Shown here in pieces: positions 31,839 to 41,717 of a stretch of DNA of 48,118 bases. The first letter of the stretch is position 1. Each line of letters starts with the position of its first letter. A program made the translations under genes and the position numbers. The DNA lies in assembly GCA_030427205.1 (NCBI GenBank), contig JAUHXC010000064.1:1-48118 (forward strand), read 5' to 3'. This DNA comes from a bacterium. Its GTDB lineage: Bacteria > Myxococcota_A > Bradymonadia > UBA7976 > UBA1532. The notes beneath the pieces were generated by a model. That model did not search any database. It was not told where the DNA came from and saw only the letters and a program-made list of their open reading frames with translations.

Positions 31839-34556
31839 TTACTGCAGCGGGCCGGGGCGGATCTCGAGGGTCAGCCGGTCGATGGCGGCGCTGCCCGGGA
31901 AGTGATCGACGAAGATGTAGACCCGCTCGCCGGCCGTCAGCTCGGCCTCGACCGCGCTGAGCCGCACGTCGAAGTCGTCATTGCAGGCCAGTTCGAACTC
32001 GGCGGTGTCATCAGCGCAGCGGCTGCGCAGGTAGAGCACCGGATCGCCCTCGCCCGCGTCGGTGACCCGGATGCTGTAGAGGCCGGTCTCCGGCGGCGTG
32101 AAGATCATCGGGTGCGCCCGGCCGACGCCGCCGCAGGTGCCCGGATCGGGATCGAAGAAGCGCAGCGCTTCCGGGGTCACCCGCCAATGCCCGGCCTCGG
32201 GGTCGAACGCGTCGTCGATCGACTCGACGATCCAGTTCAGCGGGCACGGCTCGCGGGGCAGGCGGCAGGAGAAGAACCCCGACGTGCGCACCGCGCGCAC
32301 GCACTCGAGGCCGTCGGCGCAGGGGCCCATGAAGGCCGGGTTGGGCTCGCAGAGCGCGTACTCGGGCAGGCGCGCGGGGTTGATCAGCGGGGTGTCCATC
32401 GGATCGCTCACCCGGTCGCCATTGGCCGCCCACAGGCGCATGTGCGTCGCCGACGCCATGCGATCGAAGCTGCGCCGGGCGCAGGCGTCGTAGTCCGGAT
32501 CGTCTTCTTCCCCGCAGTGGAACAGCTCGCGCAGGTGCGGCACGGCGTAGACGGTGAAGTCGCCGTTGGGCATCTCCGCGCCTCGGCGGCCGATCTCGAG
32601 CTGCGGCGGCAGGATGTCGTGCATCGGCTGCCCGTCGGCGTCGAGGAACTCCAGGCGGATCCACTGCTGGATGTTCCGCGGGACATAGCCGCGGATCACG
32701 ACGCCGAGATAGCCCGAGAGCCGCTGGGCGTCGATGATGTTGAGCGACGCCTGCACCGAGGAGAGCGTCGCCCGCCCGTTGTCGGCGCAGACCCCCAGGC
32801 GGCACTCCATGTTCGGGCCGCAGAAGACGAGCTGCTCGTTGTTGAAGACGCACTCTTCGCCCTCGCCGACCTGGCGCGCGGGCTCGACGACGGCCTCGAT
32901 GGGCGGGCTGTCGCGGGTGCTGCGGTCGTGGATCACCGCGCGCACTCGGGCCACCGTGGCGACGGGCACCTGCGGGCCCCGCTGGAACGCCGGATCGATG
33001 TCCCGATAGACCTTGTAGCCGCTGTAGTGGCCCTGCTCGAACCCGAGGAAGTCGAACGACGTGCGCGGCTGGGGGTTCTCCGGCTCGACGGGCACAACCT
33101 CGCCGTCGGCGTCGAGCAGGGTGAGGGTCCACTTGTCGACGTCTTCGTCGGGGTCGAAGCCGTCGACCCCGATGTGCAGCGTCGACGCGCGCTCGGAGTA
33201 GACCGCGCGCAGCCCGTCGACCCGCGGAGCCCGCGGGCCTTCGCACGTCTCGCCCGGCGCGTCGTCGGTATCGCGGCAGGCGGTGCCCGGCGGACACACC
33301 CCGAAGAGGTCCTCCGACCAGCAGGCGGCCTCGGGCTCGAGGACCTCCGGCTCCTGCAGCGGCATGCGCATCACCGCCGAGGCGCCGGCCCGGTCGAAGA
33401 CCGTCAGCTCGACGTCGACCCGCCCGAACGGTCGATCCACCGACACGTCGAGCTCGGTGAGCAGCTCGAGGGAGAAGTCGGCGGGGGACTGTTCGAACGC
33501 GATGAGCTCCGGATCCCCCGGCCCGAAGCGCAGGCGGCGCAAGGGCCCGATCGCGGCGGGCGTGCCGTTCTCGTCGAGCAGGCGCACCTGCACCTCGACG
33601 ATCTCGGCTTCGATGATGGTGCCGCTCGCCCGCAGGTGCAGGCGCTGGCGTTCGACGTCCTGCACGGCCGCCAGCGTATCGATCTGCGGCGCGCGGGCGA
33701 GGCGGGTGCCCAGGAGCGCGAAGCGCCAGGACGGGTGCTCGGCGTCGGGATCGGGGTAGTCGCCGTCGACGAAGATGTAGACCGTCTCGCCCGCGTCGAG
33801 CAGCAGTGCGACGAGCCCCTGGCGCACCACGCCGCGGATGGGATCGTCGTAGTCATTGCCGCAGACCCGCTCGCTGTCGGGCACCTCACACTGCGTGCGC
33901 ACATAGATGACAGTGTCGGTCGGCTCGCTGATGGTCGTATCGAAGCCATAGAGGCCGGTCGCGGGCGCGGTGAAGGCGACCACGGCCTCGGTGCCGTCGG
34001 TCCCGGGCGTCGCACATGAGCCCGTATGGCGGGCGTCGGCGGTCAGCCCGTCCAGGCCGTAGACGTTGCCAGCAGCGACCAGGACATGCGGGTTGGCGCA
34101 GGTCCCGAGGGGGTGTTCCCCTTCGCCCTCGCCCTCGCCCTCTCCTTCGCCTTCGCCCTCGCCTTCACCTTCGCCTTCGCCCTCTCCTTCACCTTCGCCC
34201 TCTCCTTCGCCTTCGCCGTCTCCTTCACCTTCGCCTTCGCCTTCGCCCTCTCCTTCACCTTCTCCTTCGCCTGCACCTTCGCCCTCTCCTTCGCCTTCTC
34301 CTTCGCCTTCGCCCTCTCCTTCGCCCTCGCCCTCGCCCTCTCCTTCGCCGTCGCCGCCGACCGCAGCGTCAGACTGCCTGCCGCACAGGCACGCCCCGAG
34401 CTGCCCGTCGTCACAGCTCTGCAGACCCGACGCGCCGTCGTCGCATGCGCAGGGCACGACGGTACCCACACAGTCGCTCGCCCCATCGTCATCCGGTGTC
34501 GGTACGCACGCCCCGATGAGACCCGCGGTCATCAGGCAAGCCATCCAGCGCCACAT
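31839..34556 (-). CDS. Surface lipoprotein with Gly-Glu tract and two PPC-like domains
   Basis: 905 residues from ATG 34556, chosen for its GGAGGAG ribosome site and the short lipoprotein signal (MWRWMACLMTAGLIGAC, Cys17). A small Cys-rich segment (about 17-65, VPCACDDGASGLQSCDDG) is followed by 39 Gly-Glu-type dipeptides (70-147, one Ala and one Asp replacement). Next comes a pre-peptidase C-terminal (PPC)-like beta domain (about 150-270, with GLYGFDTTIS, TVIYVRTQC and GETVYIFVDG). The middle (about 270-760) alternates beta domains with Cys-rich EGF-like snippets (CPPGTACRDTDDAPGETCEGP, GPNMECRLGVC). A second PPC-like domain closes the chain (about 780-905, GLYSIRVTDAGEGDPVLYLRSRC and GERVYIFVDH). 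PPC domains commonly accompany secreted enzymes, but no catalytic domain is visible. Expected location is the outer membrane or surface. Confidence 0.88.
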   Translation of the reverse strand: MWRWMACLMTAGLIGACVPTPDDDGASDCVGTVVPCACDDGASGLQSCDDGQLGACLCGRQSDAAVGGDGEGEGEGEGEGEGEGEGEGEGEGEGAGEGEGEGEGEGEGEGEGDGEGEGEGEGEGEGEGEGEGEGEGEGEGEGEGEGEHPLGTCANPHVLVAAGNVYGLDGLTADARHTGSCATPGTDGTEAVVAFTAPATGLYGFDTTISEPTDTVIYVRTQCEVPDSERVCGNDYDDPIRGVVRQGLVALLLDAGETVYIFVDGDYPDPDAEHPSWRFALLGTRLARAPQIDTLAAVQDVERQRLHLRASGTIIEAEIVEVQVRLLDENGTPAAIGPLRRLRFGPGDPELIAFEQSPADFSLELLTELDVSVDRPFGRVDVELTVFDRAGASAVMRMPLQEPEVLEPEAACWSEDLFGVCPPGTACRDTDDAPGETCEGPRAPRVDGLRAVYSERASTLHIGVDGFDPDEDVDKWTLTLLDADGEVVPVEPENPQPRTSFDFLGFEQGHYSGYKVYRDIDPAFQRGPQVPVATVARVRAVIHDRSTRDSPPIEAVVEPARQVGEGEECVFNNEQLVFCGPNMECRLGVCADNGRATLSSVQASLNIIDAQRLSGYLGVVIRGYVPRNIQQWIRLEFLDADGQPMHDILPPQLEIGRRGAEMPNGDFTVYAVPHLRELFHCGEEDDPDYDACARRSFDRMASATHMRLWAANGDRVSDPMDTPLINPARLPEYALCEPNPAFMGPCADGLECVRAVRTSGFFSCRLPREPCPLNWIVESIDDAFDPEAGHWRVTPEALRFFDPDPGTCGGVGRAHPMIFTPPETGLYSIRVTDAGEGDPVLYLRSRCADDTAEFELACNDDFDVRLSAVEAELTAGERVYIFVDHFPGSAAIDRLTLEIRPGPLQ
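34116..34349 (-). repeat. Hexanucleotide repeat, 39 units, coding a Gly-Glu tract
   Basis: 234 bases read on the minus strand as GGN-GAR pairs with one GA and one GD unit. Besides GGC and GGT it uses GGA codons, unlike the 67-unit tract at 27422, so the two arrays have evolved separately or diverged long ago. It links the lipid anchor to the first PPC-like domain. Confidence 0.92.
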
Positions 34557-34736
34557 ATGCTCCTCCGTGCCCGGCCCGTTCGCGACTCTCGCCCGGCCAG
34601 TGGCCGACATCGTCGCATACGGCGCCCGTGCGGCACCACGGGGCCGTGCATCGTCTGTCGGGCTGTCATGGCTGGCGCTCGAAAGCGGCGCGCTCGTCGG
34701 CAGCGCGCTCGGGGGCGGGTCGGGGCGGCGGGGCGG

Positions 34737-35060
34737 CTACTCGGGCATCTCGGCCTTGTCGAGCATGTCCTGCAGCTCGCCGGCGATGTACATCTCGCTG
34801 ACGATGTCGCTGCCGCCGACCAGCTCGCCGTTGACATAGAGCTGAGGGATGGTGGGGAACTCGCCGTACTCCTTGATGCCCTGGCGGATCTCGGGATCGC
34901 TGAGCACGTCGAACGACGCGAACGGCTTGCCGTGGTCCTTGAGCACCATGGCCACGCGCTGAGAGAAGCCGCACTGCGGCTGGTCGGGCGTGCCTTTCAT
35001 GAAGAGCATCACCGGGTACTTCTTGACCATCGCGTCGATGCGATCGTGGGCGCTTGCCAT
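34737..35060 (-). CDS. grxD: Monothiol glutaredoxin, CGFS type (Grx4/GrxD)
   Basis: 107 residues, the usual length. The family signature K-G-T-P-x-x-P-x-C-G-F-S is complete (Lys22, Cys30) and the cis-Pro/glutathione site TIPQLYVNGELVGGSDI is present. CGFS glutaredoxins carry a glutathione-ligated [2Fe-2S] cluster at a dimer interface and pass it to targets or to BolA partners. The start at 35060 lies three bases after the bolA stop, with CAGGAG in the end of bolA as the ribosome site, so the two are one operon. Cytoplasmic. After its stop, 180 bases up to the lipoprotein gene on the same strand show no clear terminator. Confidence 0.95.
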   Translation of the reverse strand: MASAHDRIDAMVKKYPVMLFMKGTPDQPQCGFSQRVAMVLKDHGKPFASFDVLSDPEIRQGIKEYGEFPTIPQLYVNGELVGGSDIVSEMYIAGELQDMLDKAEMPE

Positions 35061-35063
35061 CGT

Positions 35064-35318
35064 CTACTCCTGCTCCGCCTCGGCGGGCGTCATCGTCTGC
35101 ATGGTGAGGGCGTGGATGGGGGCGTTGCTGCCGTGCATCAGCTCGCCGAGCGCGGCGAAGACCGCCCGCTGGCGCTTGAGCCGGTTGAGACCCTCGAAGC
35201 CGGGGGCCACGATGACCGCCTGCCAATGGTCCTTCGTGCCCGTCAGGTCGTTGAGGCGAACCTTCGCCCCGGGCAGTGCATCTTCGATGCGGCGCATCAT
35301 TTCGGCCTGCAGGTCCAT
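35064..35318 (-). CDS. bolA: BolA family protein
   Basis: 84 residues from ATG 35318, preceded by GAGGAGAGAGG. The frame is open far upstream, but that part is antisense to the sigma factor gene. The sequence has the class II KH-like BolA pattern: A-L-P-G-A-K-V-R-L-N-D at 14-24, DHWQAVIVAPGFEGLNRLKRQRAVF at about 30-54, and the conserved HALTMQTMTP at 69-78 containing the cluster-ligand His. BolA proteins pair with CGFS glutaredoxins in iron-sulfur trafficking, and the downstream gene is exactly that partner. Divergent from the sigma gene across 120 bases. Confidence 0.93.
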   Translation of the reverse strand: MDLQAEMMRRIEDALPGAKVRLNDLTGTKDHWQAVIVAPGFEGLNRLKRQRAVFAALGELMHGSNAPIHALTMQTMTPAEAEQE

Positions 35319-35438
35319 CCTCTCTCCTCTCGAGGTTTCGGTGACGGACGCGCAGCGCGCCCCATCGAAAGCACGAGATGCCCGGGCGGGGCCGATGGTC
35401 GCCGCCGCCCCGTTGATTTGAGCCGTCAGGAGAGTAGG

Positions 35439-36506
35439 ATGGCGCCGGTTGCAGCCCAGGAGTCGCCCGTGTCGACCAACGACGCCCCGCCCGAGCCCAT
35501 CGCCGACGACGCCGCGCCCGCCGCGGACGCAGGGACGTCCGGCGGCGCACGGGACGACGGGCGCGACGGGGCGAGCGCGATCATCGAGGGGCCCATCCCC
35601 GACCGCCCGATCACGCCGGCCCGGGTATCGAGCAAAGAGCTCCTGGCCGCCGACGGCTTCACCCGCTATCTGGCCGAGATCCGACGCTATCCGCTGCTCA
35701 CCCGCGAGGAGGAGACCGAGTACGCCCGCCGCTTTCACGAGGAGGGCGACGTCAGCGCCGCCCGGCGCCTGGTCACCGGCAACCTGCGGCTGGTGGTCAA
35801 GATCGCCCTCGAATATCGCCGCGCCTGGGCCAACGTCATGGACCTCGTGCAGGAGGGCAATATCGGGCTGGCCGAGGCGGTCAAGCGCTACGATCCGTAT
35901 CGCGGCGTGCGCTTCTCGAGCTTCGCCCGCTACTGGATTCGCGCGCTCATCCTGCAGTACATCCTCAAGAACTTCAGGATGATCTCGTTCGCCAATACCC
36001 GCGCGGGCCGCAAGCTCTTCTTCCGGCTGGAGAAAGAGCGCAACCGGCTGATGCAGGAGACCGGCGAGGCGACGCCCTTGCAGATCGCCGAGGCGCTCGA
36101 CGTGACCGAGGACGACGTGGTCGCCGCGCAGCAGCTCAAGCTGCCGACGCTGTCGCTGACCGCGCCGCGCTCGTCCGATCCCGAAGAGGGCCGCACCCTG
36201 GGCGAGACGCTCGCCGACCACGACGTGGACGTCGAGAGCGAGGTCGTGCACTCCGAGCTGATGAACACCGTCGATCGGCACATGCAGGCGTTCGCCGCCG
36301 AGCTGACCGACGAGCGCGAGCAGGCCATCTGGAGCGAGCGCTTGATGGCCGTCGAGCCGTTGGCCCTCGCCGCGCTCGGTGAGCGCTTCGGCGTCTCGCG
36401 GGAGCGGGTGCGGCAGATCGAGGCCCGCATGAAGAAGCGGCTCAAGGCCTACCTGACCGAGCAGCTCGGCGACAGCCTCGTGCTGGACTTCACCGAGGCC
36501 GATTGA
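35439..36506 (+). CDS. rpoH: RNA polymerase sigma factor, sigma-32 (RpoH) type
   Basis: 355 residues from ATG 35439 (AGGAG, 6-base spacing); an in-frame GTG at 35469 has an equally good AGGAG and would give 345. The first about 65 residues are Ala/Asp/Pro-rich and disordered-looking, an extension not seen in E. coli RpoH. Region 1.2-2 runs from FTRYLAEIRRYPLLTREEE (about 74) through NLRLVVKIALEYRR, DLVQEGNIGLAEAVKRYDPYRG and RFSSFARYWIRALI. A good match to the RpoH box, RAGRKLFFRLEKERNRL, lies near 190. Region 4 ends with ERFGVSRERVRQIEARMKKRLK (about 316-337). In myxobacteria this subfamily includes heat-shock and developmental sigma factors (SigB/SigC type), so the symbol is a subfamily label, not proof of a heat-shock role. 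Confidence 0.88.
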   Translation: MAPVAAQESPVSTNDAPPEPIADDAAPAADAGTSGGARDDGRDGASAIIEGPIPDRPITPARVSSKELLAADGFTRYLAEIRRYPLLTREEETEYARRFHEEGDVSAARRLVTGNLRLVVKIALEYRRAWANVMDLVQEGNIGLAEAVKRYDPYRGVRFSSFARYWIRALILQYILKNFRMISFANTRAGRKLFFRLEKERNRLMQETGEATPLQIAEALDVTEDDVVAAQQLKLPTLSLTAPRSSDPEEGRTLGETLADHDVDVESEVVHSELMNTVDRHMQAFAAELTDEREQAIWSERLMAVEPLALAALGERFGVSRERVRQIEARMKKRLKAYLTEQLGDSLVLDFTEAD

Positions 36507-36573
36507 CGCGCCGCGGCCGCCCGAGGCCACCGGCCCCATTCTTCCAGTTTCAGACCGATCGAGGAGGGAGACG

Positions 36574-37029
36574 ATGAGCATCGAAGCCGATATGACCGCC
36601 CGCATGAAGGACGCCATGCGCGCCCGCGACAAGCGGCTGCTGGGCGTCATCCGCATGGTCAAGAGCCGGGTGCAGGAGGCCAGGACCGCCGCCGGCTTCG
36701 ACGGCAACGACGGCGATGAGCTGTGGCAGTCGGTGATCGAGGCTTATGCCAAGAGCCAGAAGAAGGCGCGGGCGCAGTACGCCGACGTGGGCGAGGCCGG
36801 CGCGAGCCACGTCGAGCAGATCGACTACGAGCTGTCGGTGCTCGAGGAGTGGCTGCCCAAGAAGGCCGACGAGGCGACGGTTCAGGGCTGGGTCGACGCG
36901 GCCATCGCCGGCCTCGGCGGCAAGGAGCGGGCGAAGTTCGGCGCGGTGATGGGCGCGGTGATGAAGGCCCACAAGGCCGACGTCGAGCCGGCGATGGTGC
37001 GCGATCTGGTCAAGAAGTCGCTGGGCTGA
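36574..37029 (+). CDS. GatB/YqeY domain protein
   Basis: 151 residues with a strong ribosome site (GAGGAGGGAG) before ATG 36574. It matches the YqeY layout: MTARMKDAMRARDKRLLGVIRMVKS at 7-31, a long charged helix, YELSVLEEWLPKKADEATVQ near 90-109, and the C-terminal GatB-like helical bundle KFGAVMGAVMKAHKADVEPAMV. The domain resembles the tRNA-binding tail of the amidotransferase subunit GatB; the biochemical role of the free-standing family is not established. It follows the sigma gene on the same strand after 67 bases and may be cotranscribed; YqeY genes often sit beside sigma factor or DnaG genes. Confidence 0.92.
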   Translation: MSIEADMTARMKDAMRARDKRLLGVIRMVKSRVQEARTAAGFDGNDGDELWQSVIEAYAKSQKKARAQYADVGEAGASHVEQIDYELSVLEEWLPKKADEATVQGWVDAAIAGLGGKERAKFGAVMGAVMKAHKADVEPAMVRDLVKKSLG

Positions 37030-37038
37030 GCCGTCCGC

Positions 37039-37061
37039 GATTCGGGCGATTCGGGCGAATC
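37039..37061. terminator. Weak inverted repeat between convergent genes
   Basis: GATTCG (37039-37044) pairs with CGAATC (37056-37061) around 11 bases that contain a second GATTCG. It lies in the 30-base gap between the YqeY stop and the convergent membrane-protein stop. No T-run, so a low-confidence call. Confidence 0.25.
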
Positions 37062-37788
37062 AGGCGAGCATCAGGCCGACGACCCACGCGCCGAGGCCGA
37101 GCGCGACGAGGCCGGCGAGCGGGGTGAACGCGGGGGTCCGCCGCAGATCGACGTCGAGCCCGCGGAAGACGAGCAGGAAGCCGCCGCCGACCCAGGCGAA
37201 GAACCCGCAGATCGCCAGCAGCGACCAGCCGGGATCGGGTAGTGGATCGAGCCGCAGCAGCGCGAGGTGGTCGGCGACGAGCGCCCGGCGATCGCGCCCG
37301 CGGATGGTCGGCTGGCCCAGCGCGAGCTGCTCGTCGGCGATGTGCGCCGCCAGCTTCTGGTCGACGGGATCGCGCAGGTCGCAGAAGGGGCAGAAGAGCC
37401 CGCGGGTCGAGAAGATGCCCGCGCGCAGCCGGCGCAGGGCCATCATCGCCAGCGCCCGCTCGCCGCGGCCGGTCGCGTCGTCGGCGATGTCCCACAGCGC
37501 GTCGGCGGCCACGGTCGGCGCGCCGCCGATGGGTGTATAGGCCCGCATGGCATAGCCATATTGCTCGATGGCGGCCTCGCGGTCGCCCGCGCGCTGGGCG
37601 CTCTCGGCCCGGGCGAGCGCGTCGCGGGCGTCGAGGTGCATGCGCACGCCAGCGACCAGCAGGATGCCCAGCAGCGCCATCACTGCCCAGCGCAGGCCGT
37701 TGAAGCGGCGGGCGGGGGAGGGGACCGGGCCCGGCGCGGCTGCGGCGTCCTCGGCGGCGTCCTCGGCGGCTGTCGGGTCGGCGCTCAT
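37060..37788 (-). CDS. Membrane protein with CxxC motif, last gene of an ABC-2 transporter operon
   Basis: 242 residues from ATG 37788, whose A is shared with the upstream permease stop (TGATG), a typical coupled start. Not assigned to a family. An Ala/Pro/Glu-rich cytoplasmic lead (1-32) is followed by one membrane helix (WAVMALLGILLVAGV, about 33-48). Next is a soluble domain with a TPR-like pair (ARAESAQRAGDREAAIEQYGYAM) and CPFCDLRDPVDQK near 135-147, whose two Cys could bind metal or form a disulfide. Two more membrane helices follow (LLAICGFFAWVGGGFLLVF and LAGLVALGLGAWVVGLML). The context suggests a partner of the ABC-2 exporter, but this is inference from gene order only. Confidence 0.75.
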   Translation of the reverse strand: MSADPTAAEDAAEDAAAAPGPVPSPARRFNGLRWAVMALLGILLVAGVRMHLDARDALARAESAQRAGDREAAIEQYGYAMRAYTPIGGAPTVAADALWDIADDATGRGERALAMMALRRLRAGIFSTRGLFCPFCDLRDPVDQKLAAHIADEQLALGQPTIRGRDRRALVADHLALLRLDPLPDPGWSLLAICGFFAWVGGGFLLVFRGLDVDLRRTPAFTPLAGLVALGLGAWVVGLMLA

Positions 37789-38572
37789 CAGGTGAAGTCG
37801 CGTCGGTGGAAGAGCACCGCCGCCAGCCCGAGGCACAGCACGACGTAGGTGCCGGCCAGCGCGCTGGCTTCGAGCACATAGCCGGCGGTCAGCGGGGTGC
37901 CGTAGACCAGCTGCGGCGTGACGTCGTAGATGGACAGGTCGGGCACCACCTGGGCCACCGCGCGCACCGTGGCGCTGATGCCTTCGGTCAGCTCGGTGCG
38001 ATCTTCGGGTTTGCCCAGGCGCAGGGTCGACAGCACGTCGGCGAAGCGGCCGACGACGAAGACACCGACGGTCAGCAGGCCCGAGAGAAACGGCGTCGAG
38101 AAGCTCGAGAAGACCAGGGCGACGGCCAGCACGATGCAGACCTCGGCGTAGACCAGCCAGCCGGCCTGCCACAGCTCGACGCCGATCTCGCCGCCCACCA
38201 GCGGGATGAGGCCGCCGAGCACGGCGATCATGACCGCCACCTGCACCGCCATCGTCGCCGCGAGCCCGAGGTACTTGCCGACGAGGAACTGCCAGCGCCA
38301 GATGGGCTTGGGCATCACGGTGTAGATGGTTTTGCGCTCGAGCTCCTTGTAGACGAGGTTCACGCCGGTGAAGACGGCGATGAGCACCGAGAACGTGCTG
38401 ATGAGGAAGAGGCCGACGTCTTTCATCAGCCGGACCTCTTCGTGCAGCGAGGCCGAGCTGACCGCGAGGGTGAGCCCCAGCATGCCCAGCGCGAAGAAGC
38501 CAAGGGTGGCGAAGAGCTTGTTGCGCACCGCCTCGCGCAGGGTATTGCGGGCGATGGCGAGGATCTGACCGA

Positions 38573-38576
<4 letters not shown>
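37788..38576 (-). CDS. ABC-2 type transporter permease
   Basis: 262 residues from GTG 38576, overlapping the ATPase stop as GTGA. It begins with the family's cytoplasmic elbow (ILAIARNTLREAVRNKLFATLGFFAL), then six predicted membrane helices. The loop VYKELERKTIYTVMPKPIWRWQFLVGKYLG (about 79-108) is the typical ABC-2 motif between helices 2 and 3. It should pair with the ATPase encoded just upstream to form an exporter or membrane-remodelling transporter. The substrate cannot be told from sequence; neighbouring lipid and glycan genes make a glycolipid or an envelope protein possible. Confidence 0.9.
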
Positions 38577-39634
<1,058 letters not shown>

Positions 39635-39733
39635 AGTCGCTCCATCCGTGGGGGCGCCCGTCGGGGCGCCGACATCGTGTATCGCAGAGCCCGCGCCGCC
39701 GCGCAATACCGCGGCCGGCCGCGGCGGGTGGGC

Positions 39734-41689
39734 TCAGATGTGTTCCAGCGCCGCCCGCCAGGCCGTCGCGGCGGCCGGCTGTCCCAGGGCGTCGAGGGCT
39801 TCGGCGCCGAGCAGCAGGTTCAGCGCCGGATCGCCGATCAAGACCGGGCCCGGGTCGAGCGGCACCCGCGGCGGCGCGCGCAGACCGGCGGGCACCGGCA
39901 GGTCGCCGATGTCGGGCGGCGCGCCGGTGCGCAGGGCCCGCAGCGCGGCGGAGGCGTCGCCCAGGGCCCAGATGCCGGCCGCGCGGGTCTGACCGGACCA
40001 CGCCAGGACCCGCCGGCTGATGGGATCGCGCCCGGCGGGGCCGCGCCAGCCGCCGTCGATGCCCGCCTGGAAGCGCCCCGGGTCGTCGGTGGCCGCCTCG
40101 CAGGCGGGGCCCAGCGCGAAGCCCCAGGTGGCGGCGCACGGGCGGATGCCCACCTGCGCGGCGAGGCCGATCGACTCCACTCGGGCCGGGCGATCGCGCT
40201 CGGCGAGCAGCAGCCGGCGCAGGCGGGTGCCGTTGTCGGGGGCCGCCAGCTCGATGCGCGCCAGATCGGGGTGCTGGCGCTGCAGCATCGCCCAGTGCCA
40301 CCCGCTCGCCGCCCAGCCGGCGTTGATCAACACCACGTCGGGCCGCTGACCCTCGGCCTGCTGCAGATACAGCAACGGGAAGACGAGGTGATCGCTGGCC
40401 ACGATCAGGATGCCGCTGTCGGGCACCTCCGCCAGCCATGCCTCGGCGAGGCGCCGGGGCAGATCGACGGCCGCGCGATCGCGGGCGGTCAGCGGGCGCT
40501 CGCCGGCGACGGCGCCGAACATCAGCACCACCGCCGCGGCGGGCAGCGCGAGGCTCGGCGAGAGGCGCCCGAGCAGCCCGGCGAGGCCGACGGCCAGCAT
40601 CCACAGGGCCGGGGCGAGGTAGCTCTGGTAGTCGGGCACGTCGGGCTCGAAGATCGCCAGCCCGAAGCTGAAGACCACGCCGGCGAGCACCGGCAGCCCC
40701 CACAGCGCCGCCCGGCGCCGCAGCCACGGGGTCAGGAGCCAGCCGGCCCCGCCGAGCACCACCGCGGGCAGCACGCCGTGCTCCAGGCACCAGCCGAGCC
40801 ACGTCCCCAGGTTGTCGGGGATCATGCCCCACGCCTGATGGTCGGTGTGGGCGTAGTCGCGGCCGGTGAGATAGCCGATCACGTCGTCGGCCGAGGCCCA
40901 CTCGCCCCAGATCAGCCGGTCGTGGTGGCCCACGACGGCGGCGACGTAGGCATAGGGCAGAAGCCCCAGGATGCCCCCTGCGGCCGCCGCGCCGATCGCC
41001 CTCATCGTGGGTATCGCGCCGCCCCGAACGAGCCCTGGCAGGGCCGCCAGGCCGGCTGCGAGGGCACCGGCGATGGCGAATACGGGGTTGATGCAGGCCA
41101 CGAGGCCGGCGATGGCCCCCAGGCCGAGCCAGACCCGCGCCCGATCGTCGACGCGCGCGCCGTCGCCGCCGGCCGCGCGCGCGCCGCCGGCGAGCAGCAA
41201 CAGGACCCCGAGGGTGGCCGGGGCGTAGACCTCGATGCGGCTCGCTTGATCCCACAAGGGCACCAGCACGCCGATCGCCAGCAGGCAGACGCAGCGCACG
41301 GCGGGGGCCAGGGTCGGCGCGGCGTGGCGGGCGAGGGCGTCGGCGGGCAGGGCGCACAGGCCGGCGCAGATGGCCGACAGGGCGTTGAGCGCGAGCAGCG
41401 GATCGAGCCCGGGGATGCGCGCGGCGAGGCCGGCGACGGCGGTGTACAGCGGCTGACCCGGCGGGTGTCCCAGGCCGAATTGCACCGCCACGAGCGCCAG
41501 CTCGCCGGTGTCGAACCACATCAGATCCCGGGCCATCGTCGCCAGGGACCACACGGTCAGCAGGGCGGCGGCGACGAGGCCCGGCCAGCGCACGCTGCCC
41601 GGCCCGGGGCCCTCGGGGGCGCCGTTCGCGGGCGTGGCCGTGGCGGGGGCGCTCGTCGCGGGGGCGGCGCTGTCGGTCGGGTCGTTCAT
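39734..41689 (-). CDS. DUF2723 family GT-C-like membrane protein (TMEM260-like)
   Basis: 651 residues from ATG 41689; an upstream in-frame start would run into the acyltransferase gene. After an Ala/Pro/Thr-rich cytoplasmic lead (1-35) come roughly ten membrane helices. The first loop has the family motif MWFDTGELALVAVQFGLGHPPG near residues 56-77, where the acidic residues match the catalytic region of GT-C glycosyltransferases; PGQPLY follows. A soluble domain occupies about 400-651, with PDSGILIVASDHLVFPLLYLQ and RPDVVLINA. Human TMEM260 is an O-mannosyltransferase of this family; bacterial members lack assigned substrates. The 28-base gap after the acyltransferase suggests one operon. Confidence 0.82.
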   Translation of the reverse strand: MNDPTDSAAPATSAPATATPANGAPEGPGPGSVRWPGLVAAALLTVWSLATMARDLMWFDTGELALVAVQFGLGHPPGQPLYTAVAGLAARIPGLDPLLALNALSAICAGLCALPADALARHAAPTLAPAVRCVCLLAIGVLVPLWDQASRIEVYAPATLGVLLLLAGGARAAGGDGARVDDRARVWLGLGAIAGLVACINPVFAIAGALAAGLAALPGLVRGGAIPTMRAIGAAAAGGILGLLPYAYVAAVVGHHDRLIWGEWASADDVIGYLTGRDYAHTDHQAWGMIPDNLGTWLGWCLEHGVLPAVVLGGAGWLLTPWLRRRAALWGLPVLAGVVFSFGLAIFEPDVPDYQSYLAPALWMLAVGLAGLLGRLSPSLALPAAAVVLMFGAVAGERPLTARDRAAVDLPRRLAEAWLAEVPDSGILIVASDHLVFPLLYLQQAEGQRPDVVLINAGWAASGWHWAMLQRQHPDLARIELAAPDNGTRLRRLLLAERDRPARVESIGLAAQVGIRPCAATWGFALGPACEAATDDPGRFQAGIDGGWRGPAGRDPISRRVLAWSGQTRAAGIWALGDASAALRALRTGAPPDIGDLPVPAGLRAPPRVPLDPGPVLIGDPALNLLLGAEALDALGQPAAATAWRAALEHI

Positions 41690-41717
41690 GACCCCCGGTA
41701 CGCGGGTCGGCGGGCGT

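Noticed and set aside
34026..35438. In-frame upstream extension of the sigma factor gene to 34026
   Set aside because: It would cover the Gly-Glu array, grxD and bolA on the opposite strand; two good starts with ribosome sites exist at 35439 and 35469.
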